From: Candidatus Paralachnospira caecorum | GTDB taxonomy: Bacteria; Bacillota; Clostridia; Lachnospirales; Lachnospiraceae | Assembly: GCA_904379015.1 (NCBI GenBank) | Contig: CAJFHG010000001.1 | Span: 62,001-126,000 of the forward strand | Direction: 5' to 3' | Length of the DNA stretch: 64,000 nucleotides | Shown here: in pieces, positions 17,803 through 26,712 of the stretch | Layout of the letters: every line of letters begins with the position of its first letter | Position numbering within the stretch: the first letter of the stretch is position 1 | Program-made: the position numbers and the translations under genes | Notes under the pieces: generated by a model | What the model was told of the DNA's origin: nothing | The model's database searches: none | What the model saw: the letters and a program-made list of their open reading frames with translations, nothing else

Positions 17803-19479
17803 TCAGTGTTTATAGGTCTTTGCCAGTTCTTTCATCTCTCTGGCGTTTTCTTCCACCGCCTCCGTAATGGCAGCGCCGCCGAGCAGCCTGCAGAGTTCGG
17901 CAATCTCTTCCTCCGGCTTAAGCTTCGTCACCTCCGTAACGGTCCTGCCGTTTTTGACTGTTTTTTCAATCTTATAGTGACTGTCCGCCATGGCTGCGAT
18001 CTGAGGAAGGTGGGTAATACAGATCACCTGATGACTTCTGCCGATATCGTTTAATTTTTCCGATACCTTCTGGGCAGTCCTGCCGCTGATCCCCGCGTCG
18101 ATCTCGTCAAAGATCAGGGTCTCGATCTCATCCGTATCTGCCAGAACTGCCTTGATGGCCAGCATAATCCTGGACAGCTCACCGCCGGACGCCACCTGCG
18201 ATAGCGGCTTCAGCTCTTCTCCCGGATTTGTGGAAATCAGAAACTCCATTTCATCATAGCCATTGGCCGTCACCTTTTCCAGCCTGGTAAACTCCATGGA
18301 AAACTGGACATCAAGGAAATTCAAATCCACAAGTGCCGAGCGGATGGATTCTGTCAGATGAAAGGCTTCCACCTTTCTGATTTTGGAAAGCGCTTCCGCC
18401 GCCGCGTAAACCCGCTCTCTGGCATTTTCAAATGCCTGTTCCGCCGCCTGTCTTCTTTCATCAAAATCGGCCAGTTCCTCCAGCCTGGCTTCCTTTTGGG
18501 CCAGCGCCTCCATCATTTCCTCGTAAGTCTCTCCGTATTTCATCTGCAGATTATGGAGAAAATCCAGTCTTTTTTCTGTCTGTTCCAGTTCGCCGCTGTC
18601 AAACTCCAGACTGCTTCCATACCCGGCCAGATCCCGGATCAGATCACTCATGATCCCTTCCGCTTCCTCCGCCTGGGAGAGGAGCCCGGAAAGCTCTCCA
18701 TCATAATTCGCCGCCTCTGAAAGAGCCCGGACCGCCCGTCCGATCAGCTCTCCGGCGCCGCCGTCATTTCCTGCATACTCCATGGCCTTTGAAAGATTTT
18801 CCATGATCCTGCCGCTGTTGGACAGGCGCTTAAACCGGGCCTCGAGCTCCGGAATCTCTCCTTCCTTCAGCCCCGCGCTTTTCAGCTCATTGATCTCATA
18901 GGAAAGGAAGTCCAGTTCCCGGATCCGCTCCTCCTCCCCGATCTCAAAGGCCTTCCGTTCTTTTTCAGCCGCCGCATACACCCGGTAGGCTGAGGTCAGT
19001 TCTTCCCGCACCTGTGCTTCCTGGTGCCTCGCATAGGCATCCAGGATCTCCAGATGCTTTGTCTTATGAAGGAGGGACTGATGCTCGTGCTGACCGTGGA
19101 TATCGATCAGAAGCCCTGTCGCCGCCCGCAGTTTTGAAACAGTGACGGTCTCGTCATTGATCCTGCAGACACTTTTCCCCTGATGGATCTTTCTCGTGAT
19201 CAGGACCGACCCGTCCTCCTCGACCGTTACGCCGAGCGCCTGCAGCGCTTCTCTTTTTTCCTTTCCGTCAACTGAAAAAAGAAGCTCCACACTGGCCGAC
19301 GGATCGGAATCCCGCAGAAGCCCCCTGGAGGACTTGATGCCCAGAGCCAGATTGACCGCGTCGATCAGGATCGACTTTCCGGCTCCGGTCTCTCCGGTCA
19401 GAATGTTCAGCCCCTCCGACAGGTTCACATCTGCCTCATCGATCAGGGCAATGTTTTTCACATGCAGATTCAGTAACAT
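17803..19479 (-). CDS. recN: DNA repair protein RecN
   Basis: A 558-residue SMC-like ATPase that acts early in double-strand break repair. Walker A GETGAGKS is at residues 29-36; a central coiled-coil region (about 160-370, rich in Glu/Ala/Leu) follows; the ABC-type signature ASGGELSRIMLA and Walker B LIFDEIDAGISG are at the C-terminal end. The ATG at 19479 has GAGGAGG upstream; 42 further codons of open frame run through argR and are rejected. Last gene of the xseA-recN operon. Confidence 0.96.
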   Translation of the reverse strand: MLLNLHVKNIALIDEADVNLSEGLNILTGETGAGKSILIDAVNLALGIKSSRGLLRDSDPSASVELLFSVDGKEKREALQALGVTVEEDGSVLITRKIHQGKSVCRINDETVTVSKLRAATGLLIDIHGQHEHQSLLHKTKHLEILDAYARHQEAQVREELTSAYRVYAAAEKERKAFEIGEEERIRELDFLSYEINELKSAGLKEGEIPELEARFKRLSNSGRIMENLSKAMEYAGNDGGAGELIGRAVRALSEAANYDGELSGLLSQAEEAEGIMSDLIRDLAGYGSSLEFDSGELEQTEKRLDFLHNLQMKYGETYEEMMEALAQKEARLEELADFDERRQAAEQAFENARERVYAAAEALSKIRKVEAFHLTESIRSALVDLNFLDVQFSMEFTRLEKVTANGYDEMEFLISTNPGEELKPLSQVASGGELSRIMLAIKAVLADTDEIETLIFDEIDAGISGRTAQKVSEKLNDIGRSHQVICITHLPQIAAMADSHYKIEKTVKNGRTVTEVTKLKPEEEIAELCRLLGGAAITEAVEENAREMKELAKTYKH

Positions 19480-19492
19480 GATCTGCCTCCTC

Positions 19493-19948
19493 TCACTTCG
19501 GGGACATGACTCTGCGGAGCTTCTCCATAACGATAATGGTGTCGTCCACGCTTCTGACCGCGCACATGATCGCGTCATCGCCGGCAATGCAGCCCACGAT
19601 CTCATGGAACCGGAGCGCGTCCAGAGCCGCCGCCACCGCCATGGCCATCCCCGGCACGGTTTTCACCACCAGAATATTCTGCGCCATATCCATGGACAGA
19701 AAACCGTCTCTCAGAATCCTGATATACTTGTCGTTGAGGCTGCTGTCCGTTTTGTGAAGCACCACATATTTCTGCCTGCCTCCGTCCGTCGCCACCTTTG
19801 TCAGCTTCAGCTCGCGGATATCTCTGGACACAGTGGCCTGCGTCACCCGGAATCCGGCCTCATTCAGCTTTTCCGCCAGCTCTTCCTGGGTCTCAATATC
19901 ATATTTTCCGATTAATTCCACTATTTTGCTGTGGCGCTCAATTTTCAT
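19493..19948 (-). CDS. argR: Arginine repressor ArgR/AhrC
   Basis: A 151-residue regulator. The N-terminal winged helix has the ArgR motif QATVSRDIRELKL; the C-terminal hexamerisation and arginine-binding domain contains VAAALDAL and CIAGDDAIMCAVR. It represses arginine synthesis and activates catabolism in response to arginine. GGAGGG lies before the ATG. Its place between nadK and recN is conserved in Firmicutes. I saw no ARG box at carB in this window. Confidence 0.95.
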   Translation of the reverse strand: MKIERHSKIVELIGKYDIETQEELAEKLNEAGFRVTQATVSRDIRELKLTKVATDGGRQKYVVLHKTDSSLNDKYIRILRDGFLSMDMAQNILVVKTVPGMAMAVAAALDALRFHEIVGCIAGDDAIMCAVRSVDDTIIVMEKLRRVMSPK

Positions 19949-19961
19949 TCTTTCCCTCCGT

Positions 19962-20786
19962 TTAATCTGCCGACATTTTCCGCCGGAGCGTTTCCAGAAA
20001 ACCGATCCTGTTCAGCTTCAGGATCTTGGTTGTGCGGGATGATTTTCTGATCTCAATATAATCTCCGGGACGCAGCACACACTGACTGTCGCTGTCAAAT
20101 CCTGCCACCGCCTCTGTATTCTCGCGGCCCGGCGCCGCTGTGAGCTCCAGCCGGATGCGGCTTTTATCTGAAAGCACGATACTCCGGTTGAGAACCGCAT
20201 GGGGCGCCACCGGCGTCAGCACGATCAGGGAGGCCGTCGGCTCCACGATCGGCCCTCCGGCTGAAAGATTATAGGCGGTAGAGCCTGTGGGGGTCGCCAC
20301 GATCATCCCGTCAGCCGCATAGGAGCTCAGAAAGTTATCGTCCACATAGACCCGGAAGCGGATCACCTTGAAATCAGCCTGACGCCCCAGAAAAATATCA
20401 TTCAGCGCCACATCCTCACCGATCACCCTGCCCTCATGGAAGATGGTGCCCTTCAGCATCATCCGCTCCTCCACCGCCGAAGGTCCCTTTTCCAGAAGCT
20501 CCTTCAGTCCGTCCAGCGCGGAATGGACATCCATTTCCGCCAGATACCCCAGCGTTCCCAGATTGATTCCCAGAAGCGGTACATTTCTCCGCTCCAGCCG
20601 CCTGGCCGCCTGCAGAAGGGTCCCGTCCCCGCCCAGGACCAGCGCGCAGTCTGTTTCCGCGGGCATGGAGCCCTGGGAACTGAGCAGACAGCGCTTTCCC
20701 CTCCGCTCAAGAAAATCTTTTATGACCTTTGTTACCTTCAGGTCGGGATCCTTGTCTTCATTTGTGATAATGTAAAATTGATTCAT
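19962..20786 (-). CDS. nadK: NAD kinase
   Basis: A 274-residue enzyme that phosphorylates NAD to NADP. The GGDGT motif is at about residues 52-56, with GINLGTLGYLAEMD and the second-domain DGMIVATPTGSTAYNLSAGGPI, both family hallmarks. The start overlaps the tlyA stop (ATGA), so translation is coupled. argR follows after 13 nt. Confidence 0.96.
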   Translation of the reverse strand: MNQFYIITNEDKDPDLKVTKVIKDFLERRGKRCLLSSQGSMPAETDCALVLGGDGTLLQAARRLERRNVPLLGINLGTLGYLAEMDVHSALDGLKELLEKGPSAVEERMMLKGTIFHEGRVIGEDVALNDIFLGRQADFKVIRFRVYVDDNFLSSYAADGMIVATPTGSTAYNLSAGGPIVEPTASLIVLTPVAPHAVLNRSIVLSDKSRIRLELTAAPGRENTEAVAGFDSDSQCVLRPGDYIEIRKSSRTTKILKLNRIGFLETLRRKMSAD

Positions 20787-21577
20787 GTCAGTTCCTCATG
20801 TGCCTCGGCCACAACGCTTTCCGGTTTCAGTATTTCCGCGTCCGCTCCGTTCTTTTCCAGATGGAGCAGATACTCAATGTTTCCCTCCGGTCCCTTGACC
20901 GGCGAATAATCCAGATGCTTTCTTCCGAATCCAAGCTCCCGGGCGTATTCCATCACCTTTTCAATGACTTCCAGATGCACCTCAGGCTCTCTGACAACGC
21001 CCTTTTTCCCAACCTTTTCCCGTCCCGCCTCAAACTGGGGCTTGATCAGGCAGACCACCTCCCCGCGGTCCTTCAGGATCTCCCTCACAGGAAGAAGCAC
21101 CTTGGTCAGGGAAATAAAAGATACGTCAATGGAAGAAAAATCCACCGGCACTCCGATATCCTCCGGCGTCACATACCGGATATTCGTCTTTTCCATGCAA
21201 ACGACCCGTTCATCCTGCCGCAGCTTCCAGGCCAGCTGCCCCCGGCCCACATCAACAGAAAAGACTTTTGCGGCTCCATTCTGAAGCATGCAGTCTGTAA
21301 AACCTCCCGTAGAAGCGCCCACATCCATACAGATCTTTCCGGTCAGGTCAATGCCGAAGCATTCCATGGCTTTTTCCAGCTTCAGGCCGCCCCGGCTCAC
21401 ATACCGGAGCGTATGCCCTCTGACTTCAATGGAAACATCCGGCGGAAAAGACGCGCCCGCCTTATCTTCCCGCTGCCCGTTCACAAACACAATTCCTTCC
21501 ATGATCATGGCCTTTGCCTTTTCCCGGGACTGGGCCAGCCCCCTGGAAACAAGCATCATATCCAGTCGTTCTTTCAT
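20783..21577 (-). CDS. tlyA: TlyA-family rRNA 2'-O-methyltransferase
   Basis: A 264-residue protein with an N-terminal S4 RNA-binding domain (about 1-60: RLDMMLVSRGLAQSREKAKA) and a FtsJ-like SAM methyltransferase domain (DVGASTGGFTDCML, then DVSFISL). TlyA proteins methylate ribosomal RNA; the older label is hemolysin A. It overlaps both dxs (ATGA at the start) and nadK (ATGA at the end) by 4 nt. The precise rRNA target is not deducible. Confidence 0.93.
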   Translation of the reverse strand: MKERLDMMLVSRGLAQSREKAKAMIMEGIVFVNGQREDKAGASFPPDVSIEVRGHTLRYVSRGGLKLEKAMECFGIDLTGKICMDVGASTGGFTDCMLQNGAAKVFSVDVGRGQLAWKLRQDERVVCMEKTNIRYVTPEDIGVPVDFSSIDVSFISLTKVLLPVREILKDRGEVVCLIKPQFEAGREKVGKKGVVREPEVHLEVIEKVMEYARELGFGRKHLDYSPVKGPEGNIEYLLHLEKNGADAEILKPESVVAEAHEELT

Positions 21578-23430
21578 TTCAGCCTTTCCTTTATCCTCTG
21601 ACAGACGGAATCCGCGTCCAGCTTCAAAGCCTTTTTCAGCGTATCCACGGATCCCTGCTCCACAAACATGTCGGGAACACAGACAGGAAGCACCTGTGCC
21701 GTATATCCGTGTTCCGCCGCGAAACCGGCAACTGCCTCACCAAATCCTCCGCTTTTTACATTTTCCTCCATCGGCACCAGCAGTCTGCACTGTCCGGCCA
21801 GCCGCCCGAGAAGTTCTTCATCCATCGGCTTTACAAACCTCACATTGACGAGGGCTGCGGAGATGCCGCACGCCTCCAGGCCTTCCCTGACCTGGACCGC
21901 GGTTTCCACCATGCTTCCCACGGCCAGAAGCGCCACATCCGTCCCCTCAGAGATCACTTCGCTCTTTCCCATTTCAATGGGTGCCTGGCAGTCCTTGAGT
22001 CCTGAATAAGCGGTTCCTCTGGGATAGCGGACCGCGAAGGGCACTCCCGACTGCACAGCGAATTCCAGAGCGCTCCGCAATTCATACTTGTTCTTCGGAG
22101 CAAAAACCGTCATGCCCGGTATGCTCCGCAGATAAGAAAGATCAAAGATTCCGTGATGCGTTTCCCCGTCGCTGCCCACCAGACCGGCCCGGTCGATGGC
22201 AAACACCACCGGAAGCGCCTGAAGACAGACATCATGGAGCATCTGGTCGTAAGCCCTCTGCAGAAACGTGGAATAGATCGCCACCACCGGCTTCAGCCCT
22301 CCGGCAGCCATTCCCGCCGCGAAGGTCACCGCATGCTCCTCGGCAATCCCCACATCGAACAGTCTGTCCGGATAAAGAGCCCCGAACTTTTTCAGGCCCG
22401 TTCCTTCCGGCATGGCGGCCGTGACCGCCACGATCTTTTCATCCTTCCCCGCCATCCGGCAGATCGTATGGGAAAACGCCTCCGTATAGCTGATTCCTTT
22501 CTTCTCCCCCACGGCCCTGCCTGTATCGACACAGAAGGGCCCCACTCCATGAAATTTGGAAGGATGCCGCTCCGCCGGTCCATATCCCTTTCCCTTTTTC
22601 GTCTTCACATGGATCAGAATCGGCCTGTCGATTTTTTTCGCTTCTTTAAAAATGCGGACCATGGCGGAAATATCATGTCCGTCGATCGGACCCACGTAAG
22701 TGATATCCAGATTTTCAAAAAACATGCCCGGCACCATCATCTGCTTCAGAACCATCTTGGCCCTGCTGATATTTTCCACCAGGGACTCACCCACTCCGGG
22801 CACCTTGGAAAGGCTCCGGCTCACATCCCGTTTCAGATTATTGTATCCGCTTCCCACACGGAATTTGGACAGATATCTGGAAAAACCGCCGGTGCTCTCT
22901 GAAATGGACATCTCATTGTCATTGAGAATGATCATATAATTGCTTTTGAGCCGGGAGGCATTGTTGAGCGCCTCATAGGCCATGCCGCCGGACAGGGCGC
23001 CGTCCCCGATGACGGCCGCCACCGTATAATGCTCATGCATCCTGTCCCGGGCCTCCACCAGCCCCAGCCCCGCAGATATGGACGTGGAGCTGTGCCCCGT
23101 GTCAAAGCAGTCGTAATCAGATTCCCGCCGTTTCGGAAAACCGCTCATGCCCTTATATTCTCTCAGAGTTTCAAAATCCTCCCGCCGGCCCGACAGAAGC
23201 TTGTGGGTATAGGACTGATGGCCCACATCCCATATGATCTTGTCCTCCGGCAGATCAAGAGCAAGGTGCAGCGCGATGGTCAGCTCCACCACCCCCAGAT
23301 TGGAGGCCAGATGTCCTCCGTGCTCACTCACTTTTTCAATCAGAAACTGCCGGATCTCCTCCGCCAGCTCCCCGTATTTTGAAGGATCCAGAGACTTTAA
23401 ATCCTCCGGACTTCCAATTTCCTCTAACAT
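21574..23430 (-). CDS. dxs: 1-deoxy-D-xylulose-5-phosphate synthase
   Basis: A 618-residue thiamine-diphosphate enzyme that condenses pyruvate and glyceraldehyde-3-phosphate, the first step of the MEP isoprenoid route. Features: GGHLASNLGVVELT near the N-terminus, TPP motif GDGALSGGMAYEALNN, FDTGHSSTSISAGLG and the catalytic Glu in IAEEHAVTFAAGMA. Full length. AGGGGA precedes the ATG. It sits between ispA and tlyA, so isoprenoid enzymes are coexpressed. Confidence 0.97.
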   Translation of the reverse strand: MLEEIGSPEDLKSLDPSKYGELAEEIRQFLIEKVSEHGGHLASNLGVVELTIALHLALDLPEDKIIWDVGHQSYTHKLLSGRREDFETLREYKGMSGFPKRRESDYDCFDTGHSSTSISAGLGLVEARDRMHEHYTVAAVIGDGALSGGMAYEALNNASRLKSNYMIILNDNEMSISESTGGFSRYLSKFRVGSGYNNLKRDVSRSLSKVPGVGESLVENISRAKMVLKQMMVPGMFFENLDITYVGPIDGHDISAMVRIFKEAKKIDRPILIHVKTKKGKGYGPAERHPSKFHGVGPFCVDTGRAVGEKKGISYTEAFSHTICRMAGKDEKIVAVTAAMPEGTGLKKFGALYPDRLFDVGIAEEHAVTFAAGMAAGGLKPVVAIYSTFLQRAYDQMLHDVCLQALPVVFAIDRAGLVGSDGETHHGIFDLSYLRSIPGMTVFAPKNKYELRSALEFAVQSGVPFAVRYPRGTAYSGLKDCQAPIEMGKSEVISEGTDVALLAVGSMVETAVQVREGLEACGISAALVNVRFVKPMDEELLGRLAGQCRLLVPMEENVKSGGFGEAVAGFAAEHGYTAQVLPVCVPDMFVEQGSVDTLKKALKLDADSVCQRIKERLK

Positions 23431-23442
23431 GGAGTCATCCCC

Positions 23443-24330
23443 TTATTTTTCTCTGGTGATCAGCGTAAGAAGAAGCTGATTCAAAAATTCATTTCTGACC
23501 GGAAGACCCTCCAGAGCCTCCACCGCCCGCCTGGAATAAAATTCCACCTGACGCTCAGCCTTTTCCATTCCCTCAAGGGTCACATAGGTGGTCTTGTGAT
23601 TCTTCTCATCGCTGCGCACCGGCTTTCCCAGCACCTCCGGCGAACTGGAAACATCCAGGATATCATCCCGGATCTGAAACGCCAGTCCCACATCGGACGC
23701 GACCTGCTCCATGATCCCGGCCTCTTCAGAAGACGCGCCTCCGAGAAGAGAACCGATCACCATGGATGCCTCCAGCAGCGCTCCTGTCTTCAGCCGGTAA
23801 ATAAAATCCAGCTTTTCAGCGGGAATCTCTTTTCCCGTCAGCTCCACATCCACAGTCTGCCCGCCGATCATGCCGTAAATGCCGGTCTTTTCTGCCAGGA
23901 TCCCGATACAGCGCCCTGTCAGATCCGGCCTGTCTGTCACGGCAAAGGCCTTCGCCGCCGTCTCGAACGCGTAGATCATCAGCGCGTCGCCGGCCAGGAT
24001 CGCCATGTCCTCGCCGTAGACCACCCAGGTCGTCTTTCTTCCTCTCCTGTATTCGTCCGCGTCCATGGCCGGAAGATCATCATGGACCAGAGAAGAGGTG
24101 TGGATCATTTCTATGGCTGCCATGAAATATGCCACTTCTCTGCTCTCCCTGCCGAACAGGCGGCAGCATTCCTCCATCAGGAGCGGACGGAGCCGCTTGC
24201 CTCCGGCCAGAACACTGTAATTCATGGCTTCAAAAATCGTTTTCTGGAAGCCTGTCTCTTCAGGCAGGAAGCTCCGGATCACGTTTTCAATATTCTCCAC
24301 TTTATCTTTCATACTGTCCTTAAAATTCAT
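23443..24330 (-). CDS. ispA: Geranyl/farnesyl diphosphate synthase
   Basis: A 295-residue all-helical prenyltransferase joining isopentenyl and allylic diphosphates. The first aspartate-rich motif is HDDLPAMDADEYRRGR and the second is QIRDDILD; GGKRLRP binds diphosphate. The ATG at 24330 has GGGGA 6 nt upstream and overlaps the last codons of xseB by 11 nt; an ATG six codons earlier is less likely. Product chain length cannot be proven from sequence. Confidence 0.94.
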   Translation of the reverse strand: MNFKDSMKDKVENIENVIRSFLPEETGFQKTIFEAMNYSVLAGGKRLRPLLMEECCRLFGRESREVAYFMAAIEMIHTSSLVHDDLPAMDADEYRRGRKTTWVVYGEDMAILAGDALMIYAFETAAKAFAVTDRPDLTGRCIGILAEKTGIYGMIGGQTVDVELTGKEIPAEKLDFIYRLKTGALLEASMVIGSLLGGASSEEAGIMEQVASDVGLAFQIRDDILDVSSSPEVLGKPVRSDEKNHKTTYVTLEGMEKAERQVEFYSRRAVEALEGLPVRNEFLNQLLLTLITREK

Positions 24331-24526
24331 GCTGTTCCCCACTTTCATCTAAAACCAGCACTTTTTTCTCCACCTCATCCACGCTTTCTCTGCACTGCTT
24401 CACCAGCCCGAGTCCCTTTTCATAAGCGGAAAAAGACTCTTCCAGAGAAAGCTCGCCGCTTTCCAGCTGACGGATCAGCTCGTCCAGCTGCTCAAAGGTC
24501 TGTTCAATACTCACTCTCTCTTCCAT
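24320..24526 (-). CDS. xseB: Exodeoxyribonuclease VII small subunit
   Basis: A 68-residue helical protein, with the family pattern SIEQTFEQLDELIRQLESGELSLEESFSAYEKGL. It assembles on XseA to form exonuclease VII, which degrades single-stranded DNA. The start is the ATG at 24526 with AGAGGA 7 nt upstream; it overlaps xseA by 23 nt and ispA by 11 nt, so the three are tightly coupled. Confidence 0.95.
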   Translation of the reverse strand: MEERVSIEQTFEQLDELIRQLESGELSLEESFSAYEKGLGLVKQCRESVDEVEKKVLVLDESGEQHEF

Positions 24527-25745
24527 TGTCTTTCCTCTCATCCGCGTCTGCCGCGCATTCCAGCACCTCGGCCTTCACCAGCCCGTCATGAAGATGAAGA
24601 GACAGCCGCTCGCCGGGACGGGTCTGGGAGACAGATGCCAGACGGTTTCCGTCCTCTCTGGTCACAAAGGCATATCCCCCCGTGATCTTATGAAGGGGAG
24701 AACACCCCTCCAGGCGCTGTGCCAGAAGTGCCAGTCTGTGCCCGCACTCATCCAGCTTTTTTCTCATAAGATTCCTCAGCCCGTCTTCATACTGATCCAG
24801 CGCCTGCCGCTTCACCGCGATCACATGATCCGGCCTGAACTGCCTGAGTCTCAGCGCCTTCGTTTCCAGCACCTGCTTTCTTCCATCGATCAGACGGCGC
24901 ATGGCCTCCGCCATCCTGCGTTTTCTCTCCTCAAGATCCGCCAGAAAGGTCCTGTATTCATAGACGGCCAGCTCCGCCGCCGCGGAAGGCGTCGGCGCTC
25001 TCAGATCTGCCGCGAAATCCGTAATGGTGTAATCCGTCTCATGTCCCACAGCCGAAATCACCGGCACGGAGCAGTCAAATACTGCCTGAGCCGTCTTTTC
25101 CTCATTGAATGCCCACAGATCTTCTATGGAGCCTCCGCCTCTGCCCACGATGATGCAGTCCACGCCCAGGCGCTCCAGGGCTTCGAGCCCCGCCGCGATC
25201 GAATCGGCAGCGCCCTCTCCCTGCACCCTGGCCGGATACAGGATCAGCCTCACATGAGGATTTCTCCGCCCCGCAATATCGATGATGTCCCGGACAGCCG
25301 CCCCGGTGTCAGCGGTTACGATTCCCAGGGTCCGGATATATCTGGGAATCGGCTGCTTATACTCCCTGGCGAACAGTCCCCTTTCCTCCAGTTCCCGCTT
25401 CAGGGCCTCAAACTGCTCGTATAAGCTGCCGGTTCCGTCACGAACGATCCGCTTCGCGTAAAGCTGATATTTTCCGTCCCGCTCATACACATCCACATTT
25501 CCGGTTACGACGACCTGCTGACCTTCTTTCAGCGTAAAAGAAAGGCCTCCGCGCATTCCCGCGAACATGACCGCCTGAAGCACAGAGCCCTTATCCTTCA
25601 GTGTAAAATAAATGTGCCCGGAGGAATGGTATTTGCAGTTGGACACCTCTCCGCGCACGCTGACCGATCCCAGGAGATAATCCTGTGTGAACATGTTTTT
25701 GATATAGGCATTGATCTGCTTTACCGAATAAATGCTGCGCGCCAT
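24504..25745 (-). CDS. xseA: Exodeoxyribonuclease VII large subunit
   Basis: A 413-residue catalytic subunit. An N-terminal OB-fold (about 1-100: VSVRGEVSNCKYHSSGHIYFTLKD) precedes the nuclease core with GIVTADTGAAVRDI, GRGGGSIEDLWAFN and SAVGHETDYTITDFAADLRAPTPSAAAE, all split here only for mention and all present. A long helical C-terminal region binds XseB. It follows nusB by 5 nt. Confidence 0.95.
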   Translation of the reverse strand: MARSIYSVKQINAYIKNMFTQDYLLGSVSVRGEVSNCKYHSSGHIYFTLKDKGSVLQAVMFAGMRGGLSFTLKEGQQVVVTGNVDVYERDGKYQLYAKRIVRDGTGSLYEQFEALKRELEERGLFAREYKQPIPRYIRTLGIVTADTGAAVRDIIDIAGRRNPHVRLILYPARVQGEGAADSIAAGLEALERLGVDCIIVGRGGGSIEDLWAFNEEKTAQAVFDCSVPVISAVGHETDYTITDFAADLRAPTPSAAAELAVYEYRTFLADLEERKRRMAEAMRRLIDGRKQVLETKALRLRQFRPDHVIAVKRQALDQYEDGLRNLMRKKLDECGHRLALLAQRLEGCSPLHKITGGYAFVTREDGNRLASVSQTRPGERLSLHLHDGLVKAEVLECAADADERKDNGRESEY

Positions 25746-25750
25746 CTGCC

Positions 25751-26158
25751 TTATTTCTCCACGACCAGCTTGGCCAGAATTCCGTTGACAAAAGAGGGCG
25801 AGTCGTCTCCTCCGTATTTTCTCGCGATCTCAACTGCTTCATTGATCGCAACCTTTTCGGGAACCGACTCCTCATAAAGCATTTCATACAAAGCAAGGCG
25901 CAGGACCGTCAGATCCACCTTGCTCATACGTCCGGTCTTCCAGCCCTTTGCCACCTCGTTCAGCCGTTCATCCAGCTGCGGCACACATTCGTATATGGCT
26001 TTTACCTTTTCCTTCATATATCGCTCGTCATTCGGCTCAAGGGGGTCCAGCTCCTCCAGATACATGGCAGTCTGCCCGTCAAACTCCTCTTCCGACAAAA
26101 AAAATTCTTTTCTGAACAGCATACGGAACACATGCTCTCTCAGTTCTCTTCTGGTCAT
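25751..26158 (-). CDS. nusB: Transcription antitermination factor NusB
   Basis: A 135-residue all-helical RNA-binding protein: MTRRELREHVFRMLF at the N-terminus and SVPEKVAINEAVEIARKYG with FVNGILAKL at the C-terminus are typical. With NusE it binds boxA RNA and prevents termination in rRNA operons. The ATG at 26158 has GGAGGAAATC upstream; a 14-codon longer frame has no ribosome site. A terminator-like hairpin lies just before it. Confidence 0.95.
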   Translation of the reverse strand: MTRRELREHVFRMLFRKEFFLSEEEFDGQTAMYLEELDPLEPNDERYMKEKVKAIYECVPQLDERLNEVAKGWKTGRMSKVDLTVLRLALYEMLYEESVPEKVAINEAVEIARKYGGDDSPSFVNGILAKLVVEK

Positions 26159-26186
26159 GATTTCCTCCAACAACCGGTAATAACAG

Positions 26187-26214
26187 AAAAGGGCGCCCAA
26201 AAAAGCACCCTTTT
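26187..26214 (-). terminator. Terminator-like hairpin between the Asp23 gene and nusB
   Basis: AAAAGGGTGC pairs with GCGCCCTTTT (one G-T pair) around an 8-nt loop, followed on the minus strand by CTGTTATT. No promoter is visible between it and nusB, so nusB may depend on read-through. Confidence 0.65.
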
Positions 26215-26228
26215 CAGTTCTCCGTTAC

Positions 26229-26615
26229 TTATCTGGTCTTGTCAATATTCACACCGGCGATCTTCACATTCACATCGATCACCGAAAGTCCCGTCATATT
26301 TTCAATGGCCGACTTCACACGCTCCTGCACCTGGGCACATACATCAGGAATGCTGTAGCCGTATTCCATATTCAGGGACAGCTCCACAGATACGGAAGCA
26401 TCCAGCACATCCACCTTCACGCCCTTGGACAGATTTTTCATTCCCAGCTTGCCCACCAGCTCGTTGGTAATGTTCCCTGCCATGGACGCGACGCCTTCCA
26501 CTTCCGTGGCCGCCAGTCCTGCGATGATCGCCACTACCTCATCCGCGATCTGCACTTCACCGATGGTTTCCTTATCATGATGCAGGGTATGTGTACTTCT
26601 GTTTTCATGTTCCAC
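26229..26615 (-). CDS. Asp23/Gls24-family envelope stress protein (YqhY-like)
   Basis: A 128-residue protein of the Asp23 family, starting at a GTG (26615) 8 nt after GGAGGT. Conserved features are GEVQIADEVVAIIAGLAATEVEGVASM, VKVDVLDASVSVELSLNMEYG and VKSAIENMTGLSVIDVNVKIAGVNI. A gene of this family between spoIIIAH and nusB is standard in Firmicutes, where it has been linked to control of fatty acid supply. It has its own promoter. Confidence 0.9.
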   Translation of the reverse strand: MEHENRSTHTLHHDKETIGEVQIADEVVAIIAGLAATEVEGVASMAGNITNELVGKLGMKNLSKGVKVDVLDASVSVELSLNMEYGYSIPDVCAQVQERVKSAIENMTGLSVIDVNVKIAGVNIDKTR

Positions 26616-26656
26616 TGCCGCTACCTCCTGTACCTAAAATTCATACTTTGCCATTC

Positions 26657-26685
26657 ATTATACCAAATAAATGAATTTTTATCAA
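26657..26685 (-). promoter_or_regulatory. Promoter of the Asp23-family gene
   Basis: TTGATA (26680-26685) and TATAAT (26657-26662) at 17 bp on the minus strand, just after spoIIIAH. It may also feed the nusB-recN operon by read-through of the hairpin. Confidence 0.75.
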
Positions 26686-26712
26686 CCGATTATGTAAACT
26701 CCCGGCAATCTC

